A stretch of DNA of 64,000 bases, from assembly GCF_022414595.1 (NCBI RefSeq), contig NZ_JADWYO010000017.1, positions 1-64,000 on the forward strand, in the 5' to 3' direction. Under the pieces are notes generated by a model. The model was given only the letters and a program-made list of their open reading frames with translations. It did no database searches and was not told the origin of the DNA. Source of the stretch: Streptomyces sp. MUM 203J (lineage in GTDB: Bacteria > Actinomycetota > Actinomycetes > Streptomycetales > Streptomycetaceae). The position numbers and the translations under genes were made by a program. Shown here piece by piece: positions 53,781 through 61,299 of this stretch (the stretch's first letter is position 1; every line of letters begins with the position of its first letter).

Positions 53781-54296
53781 TCAGACGCCGGTCCGCCCGT
53801 CGACGAGCTCACGCACGATGTCGAGGTGACCGTTGTGGCGGGACGTCTCCTCGATGAGGTGGAGGATCACCCAGCGGAGGTCGACATGGCGGCCGTCGCT
53901 GATGGGACGCCTGGCCGTCGAGTCCAGCTCGTGGTCGGACACCAGACGGCGGTAGCGGGCGCTCTGTTCCTCGTACTCGGCGAGAAGCCGGGGCAACGGG
54001 ATGTCGACGGCCGTCCGCATCTCCGGGTCGGGGTCGTCGTCGGTCGCCTCGGTGAGCGGTCCCTCGGGCTCCTCGCCCAGGAACACCACTTGGAACCAGT
54101 AGTGCTCGACCCACCGCAGGTGGCTGATCAGCCCGCACAGAGTCATCAGCGGTGAACTCGCGAGGGGGGCCTTGCGGGCGTCTTCGTCGGTCACGCCCTC
54201 ACACTTGGCTCGGGCGGTGTCGCGCGCGTAGTCGAGGAAGGTGGCCAGCTGCGTACGCTCGTCCCATGCGGAAGGAGTGTCGGTTCGTTGAGTCAT
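53781..54296 (-). CDS. DinB superfamily protein (DUF664)
   Basis: The 171-residue four-helix protein starts TPSAWDERTQLATFLDYARDT. The metal-type histidines fall in LISHLRWVEHYWF and ETSRHNGHLDIVREL, the expected three-His pattern of DUF664/DinB proteins, which in actinomycetes are often mycothiol-dependent transferases or related. The substrate is unknown. It stands alone on the minus strand. Confidence 0.85.
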   Translation of the reverse strand: MTQRTDTPSAWDERTQLATFLDYARDTARAKCEGVTDEDARKAPLASSPLMTLCGLISHLRWVEHYWFQVVFLGEEPEGPLTEATDDDPDPEMRTAVDIPLPRLLAEYEEQSARYRRLVSDHELDSTARRPISDGRHVDLRWVILHLIEETSRHNGHLDIVRELVDGRTGV

Positions 54297-54429
54297 CGCG
54301 GGGAGTTTCCCGCAGCTCGGAACGGGTGTCGACTCAATTGACCGGAAGCCCCGTCACTTTCCGCGGCGGCGGCTGTGCTCGGGCAGGGCCCGGCCGGAAC
54401 CGCCGGACGTCTCGGCAGCGTCCGGCGGA

Positions 54430-55755
54430 TCATGCTCGGGGTCGAGCGGCCCGAGGCCGTGGCGGCAGGAGCGGCCGTTCTCGAAGCCGCACATGGCGGT
54501 CCGGCGATCCGGCTCTCACCTGATCCGCCGGGCGGGCCTGCTGCACGCCCGGCTCGTTGAAGTGCACCTCCGGGTACTCCGCCGTGGGCCCGTCCAGCAG
54601 CGGCTGGGGGCGGTGCCGGAGGTGGAGGCCGAAGAACGCGGCGGTGTAGGTGCGGGTGAGCTCCACGGAGCGGGCCGCGGCCGGCTCGGACGGCCCCCTG
54701 GACGGGATGCCGAGCTGCTCGTACAGCAGGGGCGCGTCGGAGAACGTGCTGTGGCTCGCTCCGGCCACGGTCAGCCAGCGCTTCCAGCCGTCCAGGTTCG
54801 ACCAGGCCGCGCCCCAGGTCGCGTCCCAGCCGCCGGGCAGGTGGGCGCCGCCGTTGCCCTCGTGGGTGCCGAGCATCAGGAACGGCCGCCCGCCGAGGCC
54901 GCCTTCGGGCACCGGGTCGCCGAAGGCGCCGTCCATGTTGATACCCGCCTCGACCCGGTCGTCGTGGCGCATGACGGAGGCCGCGGCGGCCCCGCCGATG
55001 GAGTGCCCGGCCGCGCCGATCCGCTTGCGGTCGATGAGGGAGGGGCCGTGCCGCCAGGCGGGGCGGGGCCCGGTCAGCCGGTCGAGGACGAAGGACAGGT
55101 CGTGCGCCCGGTTGACGGTGGCCCTCCGCAAGTCCTCCTCCGTCTTCGCCAGGCCGCAGGCCACGCAGGTGAGGGTGCGGCCGCCGGGGAAGGCCACACC
55201 GGCGCCCTCGTAGGCGTGGTCGACCGCGGCGACGACATGGCCGCGGCTCGCGAGGTCCTCCGCGAGGGTGGTGAGCGTGTAGCGGGGCATGCCGAAGCCG
55301 GGCGACAGGACGACCAGCGGATACCGTCCGCGCCGGGGCCCGGCCCCGGGCACGCTGTGGGTCCGGGTGGCGGCCAGCCGCGCGGTCCTCTCGGGGTCGT
55401 GCACCCCGACGGCCGCCAGCAGTTCCCGTGCCTCCTCCGCGTCCATGTACGAGGCGGGGTCGCGCGAGGATTGACGGGCCGGGTAGGAGAGGTCGACCAT
55501 CAGTTCGCGGGGCTGATCCGGCACCCAGGGATCCTGCCGTGTGCGGTCGACGAGGTGGAGCCGGTCCCGCCCGACGGCGAACGCCCCGGTGGGCCCGGGC
55601 AGGTCCAGGCCGGTGACGGCCATGTGGGCCGAGGTCCCGGCGGGGTCCTGTGCCGCGTGCGCGGCGGCCGGGACGGCGGCGGTGACGGCCAGGGAGAGCG
55701 CGAGGGCCGCAGTGACGGCGCGGCGGCGGACGCGGGGTCTGCGTGACGTCTTCAT
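54430..55755 (-). CDS. Secreted PAF-acetylhydrolase-like lipase
   Basis: The 441-residue product has a signal peptide (ALALSLAVTAAVPAAAHA) and an alpha/beta hydrolase of the platelet-activating factor acetylhydrolase type. It has YPLVVLSPGFGMPRYT with the oxyanion loop, Ser252 in GHSIGGA, INMDGAF with the acid Asp, and a C-terminal His in GASHSTFSD. The last 35 residues (after NEPGVQQ) are Arg/Pro-rich and unlike the rest, so the frame may have drifted into non-coding sequence through a small indel near 54535. Confidence 0.8.
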   Translation of the reverse strand: MKTSRRPRVRRRAVTAALALSLAVTAAVPAAAHAAQDPAGTSAHMAVTGLDLPGPTGAFAVGRDRLHLVDRTRQDPWVPDQPRELMVDLSYPARQSSRDPASYMDAEEARELLAAVGVHDPERTARLAATRTHSVPGAGPRRGRYPLVVLSPGFGMPRYTLTTLAEDLASRGHVVAAVDHAYEGAGVAFPGGRTLTCVACGLAKTEEDLRRATVNRAHDLSFVLDRLTGPRPAWRHGPSLIDRKRIGAAGHSIGGAAAASVMRHDDRVEAGINMDGAFGDPVPEGGLGGRPFLMLGTHEGNGGAHLPGGWDATWGAAWSNLDGWKRWLTVAGASHSTFSDAPLLYEQLGIPSRGPSEPAAARSVELTRTYTAAFFGLHLRHRPQPLLDGPTAEYPEVHFNEPGVQQARPADQVRAGSPDRHVRLRERPLLPPRPRAARPRA

Positions 55756-55882
55756 GTCCCCAACGCTAGAAGCGAGTTGTGCCTGAAGGCATCAGACCGT
55801 GGTCGCGACCACAGGGCGACCACGGTCTGACGCCCTCATCCCCCAGGGGCTTGACGGGGTCCGGGAGCGGAGTCCCCGGGGC

Positions 55883-56452
55883 TCAGCCCGCCGCGGGCGC
55901 CGCGTCGGCCCTCGCGCCGCGTCCCGCGAGGGTCGGCCAGCCGGCCAGCTCCGCCGTCGCGCCGTACCAGGCCGCGAGGCCCGCCACGGCCGCGACCCAG
56001 CCGCCGGCCTTGCCGAGCGCGGAGACGTCCGCGAACGACGCGACGGCCAGCAGCAGGAGTGCCAGGAACAGCAGCCCGTACACGCCCTGCCCGAGCAGCC
56101 CGCCGCCGCTCGCCGCGGCGGTCAGGGTGAGCGCCAGCAGCGCCCACAGCAGCAGGAACAGGCCCATGGCCTCGGCCGAGACCTGGGCGCCCGCGCCACT
56201 GCCCCAGGTGAACCAGAAGGCGCCGAGACCGGCGTAGGCGGTGCCGGTGCGGGTGTCGCCGCCGCGCAGGGCGAGAACGCCGCAGACGAAGAGGGCGACC
56301 CCGCCGACCCAGGTGGCGAGGGAGGAGGCGTCGGTGGCCCCGACGTTGGCGATGACCCCGGTGCTGCCGAGGCCGAAGGCGAGCAGGGTCAGTCCGAGCG
56401 CGAGCTGACCGAGCGTGGAGGTGCTGCTTCCCGCAGAGACGTCCTTGTCCAC
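55883..56452 (-). CDS. GPR1/FUN34/YaaH family (acetate/succinate transporter-like) protein
   Basis: The 189-residue product has six membrane helices: STSTLGQLALGLTLLAFGLG, then LATWVGGVALFVCGV, TAYAGLGAFWFTWG, EAMGLFLLLWALLALTL, LLFLALLLLAVASFA and VAAVAGLAAWYGA. The size and helix order fit the YaaH/SatP family of acetate channels or carriers. The actual substrate is unproved; weak acids such as acetate are usual. Confidence 0.8.
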   Translation of the reverse strand: MDKDVSAGSSTSTLGQLALGLTLLAFGLGSTGVIANVGATDASSLATWVGGVALFVCGVLALRGGDTRTGTAYAGLGAFWFTWGSGAGAQVSAEAMGLFLLLWALLALTLTAAASGGGLLGQGVYGLLFLALLLLAVASFADVSALGKAGGWVAAVAGLAAWYGATAELAGWPTLAGRGARADAAPAAG

Positions 56453-56597
56453 GGCGGGCTCCCTTCCTGTGCGGTTGTGCGCTGATTCCCAGCCAGGGAG
56501 ATATACCCTTCACAAGCGCACAAACCACCTCGGGAAGGGCCCCGACCGTAAAATGAGGAAGGCGAGTTGACGGGGTCTCACCAGGGACAACGGGCGG

Positions 56598-57122
56598 TTA
56601 CGGAATGACAACGACCGGGCGTTGCGCCCGCCGTGCGAGGCGCCCTGCGACGGATCCGAAAATGCGCCCCACGATGCCGTGGGTGGAGCCGACCACGATC
56701 GCGTCGGCAGAGTACTCGCGGCCGACCTCCTCCAGCTCGTGGCAGATGTCGCCACCGCGCTCGACGAGGATCCAGGGGACCTCGGAGAGGTGGTCCGCGC
56801 AGGCCAGCTCCAGACCGAGCACCTCGGTGCGGTGATCCGGCACGTCGACGAAGACGGGCGGTTCGCAGCCGGCCCACACGGTGGTGGGGAGCCGGTTCGC
56901 CACATGCACGATGATCAGGCCGGAGCCGGAGCGGCGCGCCATGCCGATCGCGTACGCGAGCGCGCGCTCGCTGGAGGTCGAGCCGTCGAAGCCGACGACG
57001 ACGCCGTGCTGGAAAGCGGGGTCACAGGGATGGTGGCGCGTCTCGTCCGCCGCCACGGGGTCCACCGCCGAATCGGCGCCCCTCGCGCGGTCCGCGGGTT
57101 CAGGGAGTTCGTGACCGGCCAT
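56598..57122 (-). CDS. Universal stress protein, single UspA domain
   Basis: The product has 174 residues from ATG 57122; a TTG at 57164 would add 14. An N-terminal extension (about 35 residues) precedes a UspA domain that starts HGVVVGFDGSTSSERALAYA and ends with the ATP-loop VVGSTHGIVGRIFGSVAGRL and RPVVVIP. The glycine-rich loop is present, so ATP binding is likely. It probably functions in stress or dormancy survival, as for other actinomycete Usp proteins. Confidence 0.85.
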   Translation of the reverse strand: MAGHELPEPADRARGADSAVDPVAADETRHHPCDPAFQHGVVVGFDGSTSSERALAYAIGMARRSGSGLIIVHVANRLPTTVWAGCEPPVFVDVPDHRTEVLGLELACADHLSEVPWILVERGGDICHELEEVGREYSADAIVVGSTHGIVGRIFGSVAGRLARRAQRPVVVIP

Positions 57123-57514
57123 CGGTATCTCGGCGGGTAAGTCCTTGTGGGGAGGTACGGGCAACTTCGGGCGGCACGGAGCCGTGTCCGGGAATCATCT
57201 TCCCAACCCCATACCCCCAAGGGTACGGGGCCACTCCTCTCGTGCCCAGAGTCGCCCGGAGTACGCCACTGAGCACACGGCGTTCCGGAGCGGCGTTCCA
57301 GGGAGCATGCCCGAGCCCGCCGCGGATGGCAACGCCGGTTGCCCCTTACAGCCGCCCTCACGGCGTCCGCACGGCCGCCCCCGGCGGCGCACCGGACGCA
57401 CACCCGGCGCCACGCAGGGTCACCCGCCCGGGCGGCCCGGGCAGTGACCGTGACGCGTGGGCGTCGTTGGCAGCGCGGTCCCCCGACCACCGCGCCAGCC
57501 CCAGGGAGCCGCCC

Positions 57515-57928
57515 GTGTCCGCCAGCCAGGCCACCGCCCCGAGCCCCACCGCGCCCACGGTCACGGCCACCGTGCCGAACCAGCACCCGCATCCGTACGC
57601 ACGCGCCGCGGCAACTCCGGCCGCGCCGGGCCCCGCGCACGACACGGTGGGCGAGGTGGTCCGCTGGGCCGCCTTCAGCTGCGCCCTGGTCCCGGCCGTG
57701 CTGCTCGTGTACGGCACGTCGGCCGGCGCCGCGGCCACGACCGCGCTGGGGCTCGCCGCGGTGACGGCCGCCTGCCGGACGCTGCTGCGCCGTGCCGAGC
57801 GGACACCCGTACCGCTGACGCCCCCGCCCCCGGCGCCCTCCGCGGGCCCGGCGCGCGGGGCGGTGCCCGTTCCGCACCGCGGCCGGCACTCCCGCACCGG
57901 ATCGGGAGCACACCGGGGCGGGCACTGA
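57515..57928 (+). CDS. Small membrane protein upstream of adpA, unknown
   Basis: The product has 137 residues from GTG 57515 after AGGGAG. A low-complexity N-terminal part (Ala/Thr/Pro) precedes two hydrophobic segments (VRWAAFSCALVPAVLLVYG and AAATTALGLAAVTAA) that could form a hairpin, then a basic Pro-rich tail ending SRTGSGAHRGGH. Small genes of this kind are found upstream of adpA in several streptomycetes. No function is known. Confidence 0.55.
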   Translation: MSASQATAPSPTAPTVTATVPNQHPHPYARAAATPAAPGPAHDTVGEVVRWAAFSCALVPAVLLVYGTSAGAAATTALGLAAVTAACRTLLRRAERTPVPLTPPPPAPSAGPARGAVPVPHRGRHSRTGSGAHRGGH

Positions 57929-58421
57929 GGCATCGCGAAGGCGGACCCACCGCCGCGGCCGGCGAATCGCGGGTATGACACATCCGTGGGGCCGACACGT
58001 CGGCAGACCCCGGCACTTCGCGGGCACTGACGCGGACGGCTGACGGGTTCGCACACTCGCACCCATACATTTTCAGCCAACTTCGGTAACCCTTCCCCTT
58101 CATGCGGGAACGGCCTGCGAACCCCCTTGCCACCAGGAAGGAAAGGGCCGAAGAGGGCTCGCGCACCCTACGTGGTTGGGCCATGAGCGCCAGACGCACT
58201 TCCCTGCGGGGGGCCTCGGGTGAAACGCTTCGTGATCGAATGCTTCGCGCCAAGTTGCCTTGTCGACATAGTCCCGGATGCGGAACTTGTCACGCCGGCA
58301 CCCCGGGACACAGTAGATTCGATCATGACTATCGGAGAACGGGGTCTCGTGCAAAACCGAGGGGAAACGTGCAGGAGCGACAGGACCTAGGAGACGCGAA
58401 CACCGAGGGGGGCTTAGCGTC
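57929..58421. promoter_or_regulatory. Long leader/promoter region of adpA
   Basis: About 490 nt without a supportable gene. The AT-richer part near 58215-58330 contains TTGTCA (58287-58292) and TAGATT (58314-58319), but their 21-nt spacing is too wide for a confident promoter. In other streptomycetes adpA has a long upstream region bound by AdpA itself and by gamma-butyrolactone receptors, so regulatory sites are expected here. Confidence 0.4.
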
Positions 58422-59636
58422 ATGAGCCAGGACTCCGCCGCACCGGAGACCGGACGGAAACTGTCCGGACGCCGCCGTCGCGAGGTCGTCGCCGTCATGC
58501 TGTTCAGCGGCGGCCCCATCTTCGAGAGTTCCATCCCACTCTCGGTGTTCGGGATCGACCGCCAGGACGCCGGGGTGCCGCGCTATCGGCTGCTGGTCTG
58601 CGCGGGCGAGGACGGCCCGCTGCGCACGACCGGGGGAATGGAACTCTCCGCGCCGTACGGCCTGGAGGCAATCAGCAGAGCGGGCACCGTCGTCGTGCCG
58701 GCCTGGCGGTCGATCACCTCGCCACCACCGGCCGAGGCGCTCGACGCGCTGCGCCGCGCCCACGAGGAAGGCGCCCGTATCGTCGGCCTGTGCACCGGCG
58801 CCTTCGTGCTCGCCGCCGCCGGCTTACTGGACGGACGGCCCGCGACCACGCACTGGATGTACGCGCCGACGCTGGCGAAGCGCTATCCGTCGGTCCATGT
58901 GGACCCGCGGGAGCTGTTCGTCGACGACGGGGACGTGCTGACGTCAGCGGGCACGGCGGCCGGAATCGATCTCTGTCTGCACATCGTGCGGACCGACCAC
59001 GGCGCGGAGGCGGCCGGGGCGCTGGCCCGCAGGCTCGTCGTCCCGCCACGCCGCACCGGAGGCCAGGAGCGTTACCTCGACCGGTCGTTGCCGGAGGAGA
59101 TCGGCGCCGACCCGCTGGCCGAGGTCGTCGCGTGGGCGCTGGAGCACCTCCACGAACAGTTCGACGTGGAGACGCTGGCGGCGCGTGCCTACATGTCGCG
59201 GCGGACGTTCGACCGCCGCTTCCGCTCGCTGACCGGCAGCGCGCCGCTCCAGTGGCTGATCACCCAGCGGGTGCTCCAGGCGCAGCGGCTGCTGGAGACG
59301 TCCGACTACTCGGTGGACGAGGTCGCGGGGCGCTGCGGCTTCCGCTCGCCGGTTGCGCTGCGCGGGCACTTCCGGCGTCAGCTCGGCTCGTCGCCCGCGG
59401 CGTACCGGGCGGCCTACCGGGCACGACGGCCCCAGACCGACAGCGCGCCGCCGGTGTCCGACCCGGTGGTGCCGGCACAGGGCCAGGGCCCGGGCTCCGG
59501 TCTGCGGCGCCCCCCGGCGGGCGCGGGTGCCGCGTCCGCGCTGGGCGGCGGCGAGCCGGGCAAGCCGCACGGCGACGCGTTCCCGCCCGGCCGGGCGGCG
59601 GCGACCACGCTGCCGGGCCAGCGGAGCGCGCCGTAG
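58422..59636 (+). CDS. adpA: AdpA (BldH) master regulator of differentiation, with TTA codon
   Basis: The 404-residue product has an N-terminal DJ-1/PfpI-like dimerisation domain (about 22-200, including LCTGAFVLAAAGLLDG and TSAGTAAGIDLCLHI). The C-terminal AraC/XylS DNA-binding domain has two HTH units (about 235-330, with DVETLAARAYMSRRTFDRRFR and YSVDEVAGRCGFRSPVALRGHFRRQ). Codon 135 (58824-58826) is TTA, so translation needs the bldA tRNA-Leu, the hallmark of adpA. The C-terminal 60 residues are a low-complexity tail. It controls aerial growth, secreted enzymes and antibiotics. orn follows after a terminator. Confidence 0.95.
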   Translation: MSQDSAAPETGRKLSGRRRREVVAVMLFSGGPIFESSIPLSVFGIDRQDAGVPRYRLLVCAGEDGPLRTTGGMELSAPYGLEAISRAGTVVVPAWRSITSPPPAEALDALRRAHEEGARIVGLCTGAFVLAAAGLLDGRPATTHWMYAPTLAKRYPSVHVDPRELFVDDGDVLTSAGTAAGIDLCLHIVRTDHGAEAAGALARRLVVPPRRTGGQERYLDRSLPEEIGADPLAEVVAWALEHLHEQFDVETLAARAYMSRRTFDRRFRSLTGSAPLQWLITQRVLQAQRLLETSDYSVDEVAGRCGFRSPVALRGHFRRQLGSSPAAYRAAYRARRPQTDSAPPVSDPVVPAQGQGPGSGLRRPPAGAGAASALGGGEPGKPHGDAFPPGRAAATTLPGQRSAP

Positions 59637-59659
59637 GGCAGCACAGCCGATGACCGGCG

Positions 59660-59705
59660 GGACCGCCGGGAAGGGGAGCACGACCACGCCCCTTCCCGGC
59701 GGTCC
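59660..59705 (+). terminator. adpA terminator hairpin
   Basis: A perfect 17-bp stem (left arm GGACCGCCGGGAAGGGG) with a 12-nt loop follows adpA by 23 nt and is followed by TGTTTCGT. It separates adpA from orn. Confidence 0.8.
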
Positions 59706-59735
59706 TGTTTCGTACGGGCCCCTTAAGGTGGACGC

Positions 59736-60338
59736 ATGAACGATCGCATGGTGTGGATCGACTGCGAGATGACCGGGCTCTCGCTGGAGGACGACGCACT
59801 TATCGAGGTGGCCGCACTGGTCACCGACTCGGAACTGAACGTGCTCGGCGAAGGTGTGGACATCGTGATCCGCCCGCCGGACCAGGCCCTGGAGACGATG
59901 CCGGACGTGGTGCGCGCCATGCACACCGCTTCCGGGCTCCTCGACGAGCTCGCGGGCGGCACCACCCTGGCCGACGCGGAGGCGCAGGTCATGGCGTATG
60001 TGCGCGAGCACGTCAAGGAGCCCGGCAAGGCCCCGCTGTGCGGGAACTCGGTGGGCACGGACCGCGGCTTTCTCTCGCGTGACATGCCCACGCTGGAGAA
60101 GTACCTGCACTACCGGATCGTGGACGTGTCGTCGGTGAAGGAGCTGGCGCGCCGCTGGTACCCGAGGGCGTACTTCAACAGCCCTGAGAAGAACGGCAAC
60201 CACCGGGCGCTCTCCGACATCCGCGAGTCCATCGCGGAACTCCGCTACTACCGCGAGGCGGTCTTCGTCCCGCAGCCCGGCCCGGACTCCGACACGGCGA
60301 AGACCATCGCCGCGCGGCACGTCCTGCCCCCGCAGTAG
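59736..60338 (+). CDS. orn: Oligoribonuclease
   Basis: The 200-residue DEDDh 3'-5' exonuclease has [20 protein letters not shown] (ExoI with Asp9 and Glu11), [17 protein letters not shown] (ExoII), and [18 protein letters not shown] (ExoIII with His and Asp). It degrades nano-RNAs and pGpG at the end of RNA and c-di-GMP turnover; in S. coelicolor it is needed for normal development. The ATG follows AAGGTGG. tRNA-His lies about 107 nt downstream. Confidence 0.95.
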   Translation: MNDRMVWIDCEMTGLSLEDDALIEVAALVTDSELNVLGEGVDIVIRPPDQALETMPDVVRAMHTASGLLDELAGGTTLADAEAQVMAYVREHVKEPGKAPLCGNSVGTDRGFLSRDMPTLEKYLHYRIVDVSSVKELARRWYPRAYFNSPEKNGNHRALSDIRESIAELRYYREAVFVPQPGPDSDTAKTIAARHVLPPQ

Positions 60339-60404
60339 AACCCCTCGGACCTGCCTCTCCCCCACCCCCGGGAAACGTGTGCGCGAGCACCCCCTCGGAC
60401 CCTG

Positions 60405-60410
60405 TACACT
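60405..60410 (+). promoter_or_regulatory. Candidate -10 of the tRNA-His promoter
   Basis: TACACT lies 35 nt upstream of the tRNA. A -35 partner is unclear (TGCGCG at 60380-60385 is 19 nt away). The leader in between can form a small hairpin (CCGGTC with GACCGG). Confidence 0.35.
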
Positions 60411-60444
60411 TTTTCTCGGCCGGTCGGGAAAGAGACCGGTCGCG

Positions 60445-60517
60445 GTGGGTATAGCTCAGCTGGTAGAGCACCTGGTTGTGGTCCAGGATGTCGCGGGTTC
60501 GAGTCCCGTTACTCACC
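60445..60517 (+). tRNA. tRNA-His (anticodon GTG)
   Basis: The acceptor GTGGGTA pairs with TACTCAC, one pair being G-T. The D arm, the anticodon stem CCTGG/CCAGG with loop TTGTGGT (anticodon 60478-60480), the variable loop and the T arm with GGTTCGAGTCC are all standard. G at 60444 is the expected -1 base of tRNA-His and the discriminator is C. No CCA is encoded. Confidence 0.95.
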
Positions 60518-60526
60518 CTGATCGGG

Positions 60527-60558
60527 AAGGCCCGGTCCGTGAAAGCGGACCGGGCCTT
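60527..60558 (+). terminator. Terminator of tRNA-His
   Basis: AAGGCCCGGTCCG and CGGACCGGGCCTT form a perfect 13-bp stem with loop TGAAAG, 9 nt after the tRNA. Confidence 0.8.
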
Positions 60559-60720
60559 CGTCGTATGCGCAGCAGTGCGGTGAGCGCGGCCCCGGCCGAT
60601 CGGGGCCGGGGCCGACGCACGGCACGCCCTCTCGATACCGGCGCGAGGGCGTGGCCGCAGTGCTCGCTCGCGTCATCTCCCCTGCACGCAAGGGGAGTAC
60701 CGGCACTCTTACGGCAGGCG

Positions 60721-61044
60721 GTGAACCGCTGGCGCATCTTCCACGGCCGTGAGCTGCGTGAGGTCCCCGTGATGCCGCCGCCCGGCCCGGAGTCGTACCC
60801 GCACCGGCCGTGTCCCGGCCAGGAACGCATGTGTGTCCTGGGGGACATGTGGTCGGCGGAACGCTTCGGCGGCCAAGACGGCGGTGCCGCCCTGTTCGCC
60901 CGCGCAGGTGGTACCACGCGTGCGGCGCACGGATATTCGCCCGGGCCGGCGAGGGGCGGCCCCGGAACAGCGCGCGGGCGTCTGCTGCCGCCGTCGGCCC
61001 CGCGCCATGGCCCGGTGACTCCCCCGGGCGGAACGGCACGATGA
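60721..61044 (+). CDS. Possible small protein in the gap after tRNA-His
   Basis: The 740-nt gap between tRNA-His and the phosphatase gene has no clear gene. The best candidate is this 107-residue frame from GTG (NRWRIFHGRELREVPVMP and later MCVLGDMWSAERFGGQDGG), whose first 65 codons have good third-position GC. No ribosome site or known family is seen, and the second half looks non-coding, so it may be a remnant of an element that inserted near the tRNA. Confidence 0.25.
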   Translation: MNRWRIFHGRELREVPVMPPPGPESYPHRPCPGQERMCVLGDMWSAERFGGQDGGAALFARAGGTTRAAHGYSPGPARGGPGTARGRLLPPSAPRHGPVTPPGGTAR

Positions 61045-61299
61045 CGGTCCGCAAACCGGTGGGCGCCGCCTTGTGCGAGGTGGCCGTGGCCTGCGGTGCG
61101 GGCGGCGGGTCCGCTGGGGACCGTCCGCGGAGGGTCCTCGCGCGGGCCGGGCACCTCCACCGCCGGCATGCGGCACACACCGGGCCTCCTCGACGCCCCT
61201 CACTCCTTGCCTGACGGGCCTCGCCGCCGACCGATCGCTCCCGCCGCGCCACACGACACCTCGGGCGTATCGTCCATGTATAAGCCGTAAGGAGGTGCG

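Noticed and set aside
57242-57514. N-terminal extension of the small membrane protein before adpA
   Set aside because: Arg/Pro-rich sequence with no ribosome site; GTG 57515 with AGGGAG upstream is a better start.
60720-60723. A TTA codon near 60712 as another bldA-dependent gene
   Set aside because: It lies upstream of the only plausible start of a very doubtful frame, so it is probably not translated.
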